From Oscillospiraceae bacterium (GTDB lineage Bacteria; Bacillota; Clostridia; Oscillospirales; Ruminococcaceae), in contig JAAWDH010000049.1 in the NCBI GenBank assembly GCA_022793675.1, positions 57,715 through 121,714 of the forward strand: a stretch of DNA of 64,000 nucleotides. Direction: 5' to 3'. Both the position numbers and the translations under genes were made by a program. The notes under the pieces are model-generated. The model was not told where the DNA came from and did not search any database. It worked only from the letters and a program-made list of their open reading frames with translations. Positions 41,827 through 50,218 of this stretch are shown here, in pieces (within the stretch, counting starts at the first letter, position 1; each line of letters starts with the position of its first letter).

Positions 41827-43173
41827 ATGGGCAAAATAGAACTTGATGGCAAAAAGGCTTTTGCGGCGCTGCCGCAGGGGGTGTCGAAAGCTGAAATAGA
41901 GGCTGAACGCAAGGAAACGGTTTCGGTTTCCATATCCGGGGAGGCAATGGGCCTCAATGCTTCGTCAGTGACAACCCTTTACGCCCGGGTGGGCGGCGAG
42001 GTATCCGGCACAGCCTGCAGCCAGGCGCTGGGCCAGGATCTTTCGCAGCTGCTGGAAAAGGCGCGGGACAACGGCCGCTGGGCCGGCGGACGGGCGCTGC
42101 CGTTTGCGAAGCCGCTGCAAAAAACCTTTTCCGACGGCCGCAGGCCTCAAAACCCCGAGGCTTTGCGCGAGCTGGCGGCAGCACTGGAAAAGGCTGTCCG
42201 GGCCGTCAGCCAAGGGATTGTTTCCGCAAGTGCTGCGGTCAGTGAAGAAAGCACCTCCATACGGCTTTTGTCGGCGGACGGGGCCGATTTGCAGAGTGAA
42301 AACCGCGCAATTGTGGCTGAAATAACGGCTGAAGCGGACTGGGATGGGTTTGCTTGCGGCAGCGAACTGACGTTGACCGGCGGCTCGCCGGAAGATTTCT
42401 GTCCAGAAAAAATGGCCGCCGCGTTGGCGGAGCAGCTGCGCCTTCAGCAGCGTCCAGGCAGCTTTACGCCAGGCAGCTATCGGGTGCTGCTTGACCAGCC
42501 GGTGGTCTGGAACCTGATGCTGACTGCCTGGCAGGTTTTTTCCGGGCCGCGCTGTGCCGCCAAGACTTCCTGTTTCCATCAAATGCTGGGTAAGCAGGTT
42601 GGATCTTCCTGTTTAGGGGTTGCTGATTATCCAAGCCACCCTCAAACGGGATTTCGCTATGATTTTGACTTTGAAGGCAGCCCTTGCCAGCCGGTTGCCT
42701 TGGTAAAACAAGGGCGGATGGCCGGGATGCTGCATCATTTGGATAGCGCCGCAGCCTTTGGCGCCCTATCCAACGGCCGGGCTGGCCGCGCGCCGCTGCT
42801 CACTTCTGGGATCCCCAACGCCTATACGGTGACGCCGCGGATTTTTATTGTAGAACCGGGACAGGCTAAGGCCGAGATGCTTCCGGAACTGTTGGGGGAT
42901 GGGCTGCGGATTACGGAATCTTACGACCCTTTCCACTGCTTGGATATTGCTTCCGGGCATTTTTCCATTCCTTGCCGCGGGATTCTCTATAAAAATGGGA
43001 AGCCGGCCGGCAGCGTGGCTTCTATCGCCATCCATGGGGAGCTTTCAGAGCTTTTTCAAGCAATAGAGCTGGTAGGGGACGATTTGCGGATAGCTCCTTT
43101 CCTGATGACTCACGCCTATTGCGTCGGCGCGCCGTCACTGCTGGTCAGCCGCTTGGTGGTCAGCGGGAAATAG
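41827..43173 (+). CDS. tldE: TldE/PmbA-family subunit
   Basis: The 448-residue partner lacks the HExxxH motif, as usual for TldE/PmbA. Family segments: 'ALGQDLSQLLEKARDNGRWA'-like helices, 'GSYRVLLDQPVVWNLMLTAW', 'HPQTGFRYDFDFEGSPCQPV' and 'GLRITESYDPFHCLDIASGH'. It should cap the TldD active site. The ATG at 41827 has AGGAGG 7 nt upstream; a GTG at 41821 overlaps that region. A repeat element begins within about 8 bp of its stop codon. Confidence 0.9.
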   Translation: MGKIELDGKKAFAALPQGVSKAEIEAERKETVSVSISGEAMGLNASSVTTLYARVGGEVSGTACSQALGQDLSQLLEKARDNGRWAGGRALPFAKPLQKTFSDGRRPQNPEALRELAAALEKAVRAVSQGIVSASAAVSEESTSIRLLSADGADLQSENRAIVAEITAEADWDGFACGSELTLTGGSPEDFCPEKMAAALAEQLRLQQRPGSFTPGSYRVLLDQPVVWNLMLTAWQVFSGPRCAAKTSCFHQMLGKQVGSSCLGVADYPSHPQTGFRYDFDFEGSPCQPVALVKQGRMAGMLHHLDSAAAFGALSNGRAGRAPLLTSGIPNAYTVTPRIFIVEPGQAKAEMLPELLGDGLRITESYDPFHCLDIASGHFSIPCRGILYKNGKPAGSVASIAIHGELSELFQAIELVGDDLRIAPFLMTHAYCVGAPSLLVSRLVVSGK

Positions 43174-43180
43174 GGGACGG

Positions 43181-43343
43181 GGGTACGCCGCTTTCTGAAG
43201 AAAGCTTGGCAAAGACTTTTAGTCGCTAGGGTACATGTCGGCACAGATTAACCCGCCTACTGCGTCGATAATTATTACTGACCAGTCGCGACAGAAACGT
43301 TGTGGATTTCCGACGTGAATTGTCTGCGGCGACACGCCGCCGC
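43181..43343 (-). repeat. Dispersed modular repeat, reverse copy
   Basis: GGGTACGCCGC, hairpin GCTTTCTGAAGAAAGC, GCAAAGACTTTTAGTCGC, CCCGCCTACTGCGTCGATA (43252-43269), CGCGACAGAAACGTTGTG, GGATTTCCGACGTGAATTG and GCGGCGACACGCCGC. It lies between the tldE stop and the next promoter. Confidence 0.85.
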
Positions 43344-43359
43344 TTGGCGAATATTTTAT

Positions 43360-43388
43360 TTGACAAGCTGTACCTGGCGTGATAAAAT
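43360..43388 (+). promoter_or_regulatory. Promoter of the YczE-like gene
   Basis: TTGACA (43360-43365), 17-bp spacer, TAAAAT (43383-43388), 27 bp before the ATG. Confidence 0.8.
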
Positions 43389-43414
43389 GGTACTGTACAG
43401 AAGGGAGCGGACAT

Positions 43415-44092
43415 ATGAAGCATATGAAAAGTTACGCGCCCCGTGTGCTGACGGTGGCGGTTGGGGTTTTTATTATTGGCGTGGCGGCCGGGCTTTTTAA
43501 GCTGGCGGCGGTGGGGTCGGATCCCTTCACAGCGATGAACTCTGGCATCAGCGCCGCTTTGGAAATGCAGTTCGGGACCTTGCAGCTGCTGGTCAACGCG
43601 GTAATCCTTGTGCTGGTTTTTCTGTTCAAACGGCAGTTTATCGGCTTCGGGACGATTTTCAATATGGTTTTTGTAGGATATACGGCAGACTTTTTGATTT
43701 GGCTGATGGGCAGGCTGGGGATTGTTTTTTCAGGGCTGCCGATACGGATAGGGATGCTGTTAGTAGGGGCTGTATTGATTTGCGCCGGCGCGGCGCTTTA
43801 TATTTCTGCCGACATGGGGATGTCGCCTTATGACGCGGCGGGCTATGTGGTGGAAGTGGTGACGGGAGGGAGGCTGCAATTCAAATTCGCGCGGCCGATC
43901 CTAGATGTTGTCTGTGTCGGCATCGCGCTGCTGACTGGGGCGCAGGCTGGGATCCAGTGGGAAATCATCGGTTTTGGCACAGTTTTTCTGACCCTTTGCA
44001 CCGGGCCGTTGATCCAGTTTTTCCGGACGCGCTGGACGGATCCGCTCCTGAGGAAACTGTGTCCAGAGTTGGCGGGAGCAAAAGCTAGATAA
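43415..44092 (+). CDS. YczE/YitT-like integral membrane protein
   Basis: The 225-residue protein has five to six membrane helices and resembles YczE/YyaS proteins: 'VGVFIIGVAAGLFKLAAVGS', 'DPFTAMNSGISAALEMQFGT', 'ISADMGMSPYDAAGYVVE' and 'TVFLTLCTGPLIQFF'. Function is not established; B. subtilis YczE affects lipopeptide production. ATG 43415 is fixed by AAGGGAG 7 nt upstream. It is flanked by its own promoter and terminator. Confidence 0.88.
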   Translation: MKHMKSYAPRVLTVAVGVFIIGVAAGLFKLAAVGSDPFTAMNSGISAALEMQFGTLQLLVNAVILVLVFLFKRQFIGFGTIFNMVFVGYTADFLIWLMGRLGIVFSGLPIRIGMLLVGAVLICAGAALYISADMGMSPYDAAGYVVEVVTGGRLQFKFARPILDVVCVGIALLTGAQAGIQWEIIGFGTVFLTLCTGPLIQFFRTRWTDPLLRKLCPELAGAKAR

Positions 44093-44097
44093 AAAAC

Positions 44098-44130
44098 GGG
44101 CAGTGGCTTTTCGGCTGCTGCCCATTTTTC
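44098..44130 (+). terminator. Rho-independent terminator
   Basis: GGGCAGTGGC (44098-44107) pairs with GCTGCTGCCC (44114-44123), followed by ATTTTTC. Confidence 0.85.
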
Positions 44131-44241
44131 TTTGCAAAATAATATGTAAAAAAGCTGTGTATTTTCAAATTAAGACTGGTAAAACTGACTGGGATGTGGT
44201 AAAATGAAGGTGGAAAAATTTTCGGAAAGCAGGGTGAAAAT

Positions 44242-45036
44242 ATGAACGAGCCTTTGAAAATCCTCGCTATTGGCAACAGCTTTTCCCAAGACGCCACCCG
44301 TTATCTGGAGGCGGCGGGAGAGGCGGGAGGCAGGCCGGTATTGGCGCGCAACCTCTATATCCCTGGCTGCAGCTTGGAGCGCCACGCCGAAAATCTCCGC
44401 CATCGCGCCTATGAGTATGAGTACCAGAAGGACGGCGAGCACCTTTTTTCCACCATCCTTCCCGATCGGAAAAAAGGGGTATCCATCCGCATGGCGCTGG
44501 CCATGGAGGAGTGGGATATTGTCACTGTCCAGCAGGTCAGCCATCTGGCGGGCGTCTATGAGAGCTATTTCCCCTGGCTGTCCGAGATTTTGAGCGTAGT
44601 ACGGGCCGAGCGCCCCCGCGCCGCTATCTGGTTCCATGGTACCTGGGCTTATGAGCCCGATTGCCGGCGGGAACAGTTTGCCCAGTATCGCTATGACGCA
44701 GCCGAAATGACAAAGGCGGTTCTTTTGACCACCGAGCGAGTTGCCGGCCAGTTTGGCCTGCCGGTAATTCCAGTAGGGGCGCTGGTTGCGGCGCTGCGGG
44801 AAAAGCCTGCATTCGACCCTGCACAGGGCGGCGTCTCGCTTTGCAGGGATGGGTTCCACCTGTCGTTTGATTATGGGCGGTACGCGGCGGCGTTAGTTTG
44901 GTACCGCGCCTTGGCCGGCGGCAGCGTCAAGGGTTTGCCTTTTAGCCCGGAAGGGGCTGAACCTTCGTTGGTTGATCTGATTCAAGAGACTGTGGAACAG
45001 GTCGTGGGGCGAGCCGTTGGAGCAGCTGCTGTGTAG
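44242..45036 (+). CDS. DUF4886-like SGNH hydrolase-type protein
   Basis: The 264-residue protein opens with the SGNH block I 'ILAIGNSFSQDATRYLEA' and has a candidate block V Asp-His in 'LCRDGFHLSFDYGRYAAAL'. Intermediate segments 'EWDIVTVQQVSHLAGVYE' and 'RAAIWFHGTWAYEP' are typical of DUF4886 proteins, which occur in polysaccharide-use clusters. No signal peptide, so cytoplasmic action on an acylated sugar is possible. It is 48 bp ahead of a large DUF4838-like gene with which it may act. Confidence 0.85.
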   Translation: MNEPLKILAIGNSFSQDATRYLEAAGEAGGRPVLARNLYIPGCSLERHAENLRHRAYEYEYQKDGEHLFSTILPDRKKGVSIRMALAMEEWDIVTVQQVSHLAGVYESYFPWLSEILSVVRAERPRAAIWFHGTWAYEPDCRREQFAQYRYDAAEMTKAVLLTTERVAGQFGLPVIPVGALVAALREKPAFDPAQGGVSLCRDGFHLSFDYGRYAAALVWYRALAGGSVKGLPFSPEGAEPSLVDLIQETVEQVVGRAVGAAAV

Positions 45037-45084
45037 GGTTTTGCGCAGGGATTTATATCGATATCAAAAGGAAGGAAGAGTGTT

Positions 45085-47040
45085 ATGTTTTTGAAACTGG
45101 CTAAAATCAGTTATGATCCGGTTGTCGGCTATGCGGCCGAGGAATTGAAGCGCTGTCTTGAAGCGATGGATCCTTCAGTGGAGGTGCTGCTGCTTACCTA
45201 TCCCAACTGGCGGGAAGACGTGAAAGACGCTCTTTGGTTGGGGATAGATCCAAAATTTGCCGAGGCGCTGCCCGCGGTGGCCGATCCGGAGCTAGATGAT
45301 GCCATTGCTATTGAGACTGACGGTCTGACTGGTTTTATTACCGGCGCGAATCCCCGTGCGGTATTGATTGCTGCCTACCGTTTTCTGCGGGAATTGGGCG
45401 CAGCTTGGGTGAGGCCAGGGAAGGACGGCGAATTGCTGCCCTGCTGCGACTTAAAAAGCCGCAGCGTTTCTATAAAAGAACTTCCTTCCTGCCGCCATCG
45501 CGGCGTCTGTATTGAAGGCGCTGTGGCGCTGGGGGATGTCTGCGAGATGATCGAATGGATGCCTCGGGTAGGGATGAACGCCTATTTTAACCAGTTTATG
45601 ATTCCGGCGACTTTCTATGAGCGCTGGTATGAGCATTACCTGAACCCGACGATGCCGCCCTTTATGATTGACAACGCCGACGTAGAAGGGATGCGCGATA
45701 CGACGGTTTTTGAGATGAAGCGTCGAGGGCTGCTCTATCATGCGGCTGGTCACGGTTGGACCTGTGAGCCTTTCGGTATTTCCGGCACCGGTTGGGACGC
45801 CGACCGCAAACACGATGTTCCTGAAGAGTCGAAGCAGTTCCTGGCGCTGGTTAACGGCAAGCGTGGGCTTTGGCAGAATGTCCCGCTCAATACCAACCTC
45901 TGTTACTCCAATCCCGAGGTGCAGCGCCGGATGTCCGACGCAGTGGCAGATTACTGCGCTGATCGTCCGGAGGTGGATTATGTCCATGTCTGGCTGGCCG
46001 ACGGCTTCAACAACCACTGCGAATGTGAAAACTGCGTTAAAAAGCGTCCCGCTGACTGGTATATTGATATTCTCAATCTGATTGATGAAAAGATGACGGC
46101 TCGCGGGCTGAAGGCGAAGGTTGTCTTCCTGATGTATTTCGACCTTTATTGGCCGCCGGTGGAGAGCAAGCTCAAAAACCCCGGCCGCTTTGTGCTGATG
46201 TTTGCTCCTATCACCCGTACCTATTCCCATTCGCTGGGCGAGGCAGGGGAGATGGAGGCAGCTTCGCTGCCGCCCTATGTCCGCAACAAGTGCGGGATGC
46301 CGCGTTCGGTAGAGGAGAACCTCTGCTGGCTGCGGGAGTGGCAGAAATTTTTCCCAGGCGATTGCTTTGATTATGACTATCATTATATGTGGGACCATCT
46401 GCGCGACGTCGCCCATATGTCGATGAACCGGGTGCTGTTTGACGATATGAAGGCGATGGGCAAGCTGGGGATGAACGGCATGGTAAGCTGTCAGAACCAG
46501 CGGGTCTGGATGCCCAGCGGCTTTGGGATGGCGGCGATGGCCGAAGCCCTTTGGGATAAGGACGCCGATTACGGCGAAACTGCCGACCGTTATTTTGCCG
46601 CTGCTTTTGGGCAGGACGGGTCGCTTACGCGGGACTATCTGGAACAGTTGTCCGAGAATATGGTGCCGGCTTATTTCCGCCGTGAGGTGGAAGCTGCTGG
46701 CGATGAAGATAAGGCGGAGCTGCTAGGGAAATTTGCCAAGGCCCGCGCCTTGATGCAGGCATTTTCGCCGGTTATTGCGCGCAATGCGGGCTGCGGCTGC
46801 TTGGATGCCGTCCAGCGCCGCAGCTGGGAATACCTGGAGCTGCATCGGCAGTTTTGCGAGGTTCTCGTAGGAATGGTGGAGCAGCTGGTTACAGGCGATG
46901 TAGAGAAGGCCAAAGGGCATTTCCAGCGTGCCTGCCGCTGGCTGCAGGACCATGAGCCAGCACTGCGGGATGTTTTTGATGTTTATGAGTTCCAGGCCAC
47001 TGTAGGCCGGATGTTCCAAAAACCTGGGATCATTTTCTAA
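45085..47040 (+). CDS. DUF4838 / glycoside-hydrolase-like protein
   Basis: The 651-residue cytoplasmic-looking protein has an N-terminal domain like those preceding GH20/GH67-type barrels ('VVGYAAEELKRCLEAMDPSV', 'GFITGANPRAVLIAAYRFLR', 'ELGAAWVRPGKDGE'), then a barrel resembling DUF4838: 'RHRGVCIEGAVALGDVCEMI', 'VGMNAYFNQFMIPATFYERW', 'VHVWLADGFNNHCECENC' and 'FVLMFAPITRTYSHSL'. Acidic residues in 'WLADGFNN' and 'CIEGA' are candidates for catalysis. Substrate unknown; a role with the DUF4886 protein and hexuronate genes is inferred. Confidence 0.85.
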   Translation: MFLKLAKISYDPVVGYAAEELKRCLEAMDPSVEVLLLTYPNWREDVKDALWLGIDPKFAEALPAVADPELDDAIAIETDGLTGFITGANPRAVLIAAYRFLRELGAAWVRPGKDGELLPCCDLKSRSVSIKELPSCRHRGVCIEGAVALGDVCEMIEWMPRVGMNAYFNQFMIPATFYERWYEHYLNPTMPPFMIDNADVEGMRDTTVFEMKRRGLLYHAAGHGWTCEPFGISGTGWDADRKHDVPEESKQFLALVNGKRGLWQNVPLNTNLCYSNPEVQRRMSDAVADYCADRPEVDYVHVWLADGFNNHCECENCVKKRPADWYIDILNLIDEKMTARGLKAKVVFLMYFDLYWPPVESKLKNPGRFVLMFAPITRTYSHSLGEAGEMEAASLPPYVRNKCGMPRSVEENLCWLREWQKFFPGDCFDYDYHYMWDHLRDVAHMSMNRVLFDDMKAMGKLGMNGMVSCQNQRVWMPSGFGMAAMAEALWDKDADYGETADRYFAAAFGQDGSLTRDYLEQLSENMVPAYFRREVEAAGDEDKAELLGKFAKARALMQAFSPVIARNAGCGCLDAVQRRSWEYLELHRQFCEVLVGMVEQLVTGDVEKAKGHFQRACRWLQDHEPALRDVFDVYEFQATVGRMFQKPGIIF

Positions 47041-47112
47041 ATCGTCCGCTGGATACCAGGGCCGGTGGGGGACTGCCGGCTCTGGTTCGACTGGAAAGGA
47101 GAAGGATTGGCT

Positions 47113-47625
47113 ATGCCCAATGAAACAATACGCAACATTCTATCCCGGCGCAGCGTCCGGGCCTATACATCCAAACAGATAAGCCGCGAGCAGCTGGACG
47201 TTATCCTGGCTGCGGCGCGTTATGCGCCAAGCGCGATGAACCAGCAGGGCCGGCATTTTTTGGTCGTCCAAGGGCAATCGAACATCCAGGCGATGCTGGA
47301 AGCGGGCGGCCTTTCAGGGAACCCCTTTTACGGCGCGCCGACGGTAGTGGTGGCTTTTGCCAACCCCGAAGCGGCTGTCCCGGCGGAATCGGCGGCGCTG
47401 TCCATCGGCAATATGCTGTTGGCGGCCCACGCGCTGGGTTTGGCGGGGTGCTGGATCCATGCGGTGACTGCTATTTTTGCCACTGACGCCGGTAAGGCCC
47501 TCCAGCAGCAGTGGGGCGTCCCGGATGGTTTTATTGCTGTCGGTTCGGCTGCTTTGGGCTACCGCGACGGTGAAGCCCCTGCGCCCAAGCCCCGCCGCGA
47601 GAGCTGCGTAACCTTTATTTCCTGA
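47113..47625 (+). CDS. Nitroreductase-family flavoprotein
   Basis: The 170-residue protein matches small FMN-dependent nitroreductases: 'ILSRRSVRAYTSKQISREQL', 'AARYAPSAMNQQGRHFLVVQ', 'LSIGNMLLAAHALGLAGCWI', 'FIAVGSAALGYRDGEAP'. It reduces nitro or quinone compounds with NAD(P)H; the physiological substrate is not evident. The start at 47113 has GGAG-containing sites upstream; the frame extends upstream without a ribosome site. Confidence 0.93.
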   Translation: MPNETIRNILSRRSVRAYTSKQISREQLDVILAAARYAPSAMNQQGRHFLVVQGQSNIQAMLEAGGLSGNPFYGAPTVVVAFANPEAAVPAESAALSIGNMLLAAHALGLAGCWIHAVTAIFATDAGKALQQQWGVPDGFIAVGSAALGYRDGEAPAPKPRRESCVTFIS

Positions 47626-47772
47626 TTCTTAAACAGGCTGTAAAAAATCAGAAAGAAAAAACTGACATGGGAATTGATAGGCACCATGCACATTATGCGC
47701 TTCCTAAATCCTGCGCCTGTGAATATGCACTGGAAAATGGTGTGAAAGCTAGGGTATGGAAGAGCTGAAAAA

Positions 47773-47815
47773 ACACCCTGCAAACGGCGGCAGCCTAACT
47801 TGCAGGGTGTTTTGT
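47773..47815 (+). terminator. Rho-independent terminator after nitroreductase
   Basis: ACACCCTGCAA (47773-47783) pairs with TTGCAGGGTGT (47800-47810), then TTTGTT. Between the gene and this hairpin (47626-47772) nothing recognisable was seen. Confidence 0.75.
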
Positions 47816-47821
47816 TGATGA

Positions 47822-47861
47822 TAAAAAGCAGCTCGCATCCGCCGCAAGGCAGATGCGAGCT
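47822..47861 (-). terminator. Terminator of the tRNA-Ser transcript
   Basis: On the minus strand AGCTCGCATC pairs with GATGCGAGCT (plus 47852-47861 and 47830-47839), followed by GCTTTTTAT. Confidence 0.85.
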
Positions 47862-47881
47862 ATTGTCCAGGTTTTACCTGG

Positions 47882-47975
47882 TGGCGGAGTTGGAGGGACT
47901 CGAACCCTCGCACCGGTTATTAAGCGGCCTACGCCCTTAGCAGGGGCGCCTCGTCACCAACTTGAGTACAACTCC
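47882..47975 (-). tRNA. tRNA-Ser (anticodon GCU)
   Basis: Acceptor GGAGTTG pairs with CAACTCC, discriminator G, CCA encoded. The anticodon stem CGCCC/GGGCG holds loop CTGCTAA (anticodon GCT). A long variable arm typical of tRNA-Ser and a GGTTCGAGTCC T-arm are present. It reads AGC/AGU codons. It is 50 bp downstream of the other tRNA-Ser gene. Confidence 0.96.
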
Positions 47976-48025
47976 ATGGAAACGTCCTGTCAAGGTATAA
48001 AAGATTTTCTGCAAGGGGAGCAGAT

Positions 48026-48114
48026 TGGCGGAGAGAGTGGGATTCGAACCCACGGTCCCTTGCGGGATCACTGGTTTTCAAGACCAGCTCCTTAAACCAC
48101 TCGGACATCTCTCC
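48026..48114 (-). tRNA. tRNA-Ser (anticodon UGA)
   Basis: Acceptor GGAGAGA pairs with TCTCTCC, discriminator G, CCA encoded. The anticodon arm CTGGTCTTGAAAACCAG gives TGA. A long variable arm (GATCCCGCAAGGGACC) and a GGTTCGAATCC T-arm are present. It reads UCN codons starting with UCA. Confidence 0.97.
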
Positions 48115-48146
48115 TCATCAGAAGAATCCGTCAGGGAACATAAACT

Positions 48147-48175
48147 ATATTAGCACAAAAGCATTTGCTTGTCAA
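48147..48175 (-). promoter_or_regulatory. Promoter of the tRNA-Ser pair
   Basis: On the minus strand: TTGACA, 17-bp spacer, TAATAT; about 33 bp upstream of the first tRNA. Confidence 0.85.
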
Positions 48176-48239
48176 GGGTATTTTGGAAATTCTTGAAAAA
48201 ATTTTTTTAGATAGGGCTGCGGCGAGGCAAAAAGTGCAA

Positions 48240-48303
48240 TTCGTCCCTAAAAAACGACGTTTCGTCCCAGAATCCACACAAGATAGTTAAAATGTGCTAT
48301 ACT
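48240..48303 (+). promoter_or_regulatory. Extended -10 promoter with upstream direct repeats
   Basis: TGTGCTATACT gives an extended -10 (TATACT 48298-48303) with no good -35. Upstream, TTCGTCCC occurs twice, starting near 48240 and 48261, 21 bp apart (two helical turns), suggesting an activator or repressor site controlling the ABC exporter pair. Confidence 0.5.
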
Positions 48304-48394
48304 AAAAGCGCTGGGTCGGAAGAAGAATTTACCCGCCGCCAGCCTGCCGCGTCAGAAATTTTTACTGCGGCGATATAAGAAAGAGGTGAACGTT

Positions 48395-50218
48395 ATGGCA
48401 AAAGAAAAACCCCGGTACTCAATGTACAAAGCCGTTGGCTATATGCTGGGGAAGGCCTGGCAAGGGCACAAAGGCGTGCTCGTGATGTGCATTCTTACGG
48501 CGCTTTTGGCGGTAGCGGAGAATCTGGTCGGCTTATTCATTGCGCCGTCCATTCTCAAACAGGTCGAAAACGCCGCACCGGTGAGCGCGCTTCTGTGGAC
48601 GATTGTCATTTTCGCAGCGGCGCTGATCGCCTGCCGGGGGCTGTCGAGCTACTTGAACACCGCTTCCGAGCCGGCGCAGACCGCGCTGCGATTTGACGTT
48701 GCAATGGACGTCTGCCGAAAGACAATCAGTACTTCCTATCCCAACATCGGCGACCCGGAAATCTCCAAACTGCACACGAAGGCGCTTGAGGCCACGCAGA
48801 GCAACTGGGCGTCGGTAGGACGAATCTGGTTTAATCTCACTGGGCTGCTGCAGAATTTGCTCTGTTTTGCGGTTTATCTGATGCTGCTGTCCAATCTTGA
48901 CCCGATATTGATGGTAGTTGTGCTGGGAACAGCAATTATCAGTCACTTGGTTAGCCGTTGGTATGACGGCTGGGAGTTCCGCCATGAGGAAGAAGACAAG
49001 CGCTACTTTTCTAAATTCTATTATATCGACGACAAAGCCACCGATATCGCGTTGGCCAAGGATGTACGGATTTTCGGGATGACCAGCTGGCTTTCCAGAG
49101 TTTACCACAGCAACCTGAGCAAATGGCTGGATTTCCGTACCAAATCCCAAAAGGTCTATTTCTGCGGAGATGCCATCGGCATTGCGATCGGGCTGGTGCG
49201 CAGCACGATCTGCTACGGCTATCTGATTACGATGACGCTGCGGGAAGGGCTGCCCGCCTCCCAGTTTTTGCTTTACTTTACGGCAATCACAGGCTTTACC
49301 GGCTGGGTGACAGGCATTTTGGATCAGATTAGCGGGCTTCACTGGATGGCGCCATATTTTTCCCGTCTTTTGGAGTATCTGCACCTGCCCGAACCTTTCC
49401 ATTTTGAGGATGGCGAACCTTTGAAACCTGTCTCTGACGGGATTTACGAGCTGCGGCTGGACCATGTTTCTTTCCGCTACCCCGGCGCGGAGGAGGACGC
49501 TGTTCATGACATCGATCTGACCATAAAATCGGGCGAAAAACTGGCTATTGTCGGCTTAAACGGCGCGGGTAAGACGACGCTGGTCAAGCTGATGAGCGGG
49601 TTCCTCGACCCGACCGAGGGCAGGGTGCTGTTAAACGGCGTCGACATCCGCCGCTATAACCGCCGCGATTACTACGATCACTTTTCGGCAGTGTTCCAGC
49701 AGTTTTCCACGCTGGCCTGCAGCTTTGCCGAAAATGTGGCGCAAACTTCCCAAAATATCGATCGGAAACGTGTGGAACACTGTCTCGGCCAAGCGGGGCT
49801 TTTAGATAGAATCAACGAGCTTGGCGGCATCGACGCCCACATGGGGCGCGAGGTCTATGAGGACGGCATCCTGCTTTCCGGCGGCGAGACCCAGCGGCTG
49901 GTGCTGGCCCGCGCCCTTTATAAAAACGCGCCGATTATCTTATTGGATGAACCGACGGCGGCGCTGGACCCGATTGCCGAAGACGATCTCTACCACAAAT
50001 ACAGCGACCTGACGGAAGGGCGGACTTCGGTGTATATTTCCCACCGGCTGGCCTCCACCCGCTTCTGCGACCGGATTCTCGTTATGGACAAGGGGCAAAT
50101 CACCGAAGAAGGCACCCACGAATCCCTGCTAACGGCCGGCGGCGGCTATGCCGAGATGTTTGAGGTGCAGCGCCATTATTATCAGGAAGGAGCGATGGAC
50201 GATGAGCAAGAAGACTAA
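48395..50218 (+). CDS. ABC exporter half-transporter A (membrane plus ATPase domains)
   Basis: The 607-residue protein has an N-terminal six-helix region ('VLVMCILTALLAVAENLVGL' is the first helix) and a C-terminal ATPase: Walker A 'VGLNGAGKTTLVKLMSG', signature 'LSGGETQRLVLARALY', Walker B and D-loop 'ILLDEPTAALDPIAEDD', H-loop 'YISHRLAS'. ATG 48395 is preferred over GTG 48386 because AAGAGG is 8 nt from it. It overlaps the partner gene by 17 bp. The pair probably exports a peptide, lipid or drug; both ATP sites keep the catalytic Glu. Confidence 0.93.
   Translation: MAKEKPRYSMYKAVGYMLGKAWQGHKGVLVMCILTALLAVAENLVGLFIAPSILKQVENAAPVSALLWTIVIFAAALIACRGLSSYLNTASEPAQTALRFDVAMDVCRKTISTSYPNIGDPEISKLHTKALEATQSNWASVGRIWFNLTGLLQNLLCFAVYLMLLSNLDPILMVVVLGTAIISHLVSRWYDGWEFRHEEEDKRYFSKFYYIDDKATDIALAKDVRIFGMTSWLSRVYHSNLSKWLDFRTKSQKVYFCGDAIGIAIGLVRSTICYGYLITMTLREGLPASQFLLYFTAITGFTGWVTGILDQISGLHWMAPYFSRLLEYLHLPEPFHFEDGEPLKPVSDGIYELRLDHVSFRYPGAEEDAVHDIDLTIKSGEKLAIVGLNGAGKTTLVKLMSGFLDPTEGRVLLNGVDIRRYNRRDYYDHFSAVFQQFSTLACSFAENVAQTSQNIDRKRVEHCLGQAGLLDRINELGGIDAHMGREVYEDGILLSGGETQRLVLARALYKNAPIILLDEPTAALDPIAEDDLYHKYSDLTEGRTSVYISHRLASTRFCDRILVMDKGQITEEGTHESLLTAGGGYAEMFEVQRHYYQEGAMDDEQED

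Noticed and set aside
40418..43173. TldD/TldE as part of a ribosomal peptide (microcin-type) cluster
   Set aside because: No precursor peptide, cyclodehydratase or dedicated exporter lies beside them; the pair is more likely the housekeeping protease.
47626..47772. Small RNA or peptide between the nitroreductase gene and its terminator
   Set aside because: No conserved motif, promoter or ribosome site was seen.
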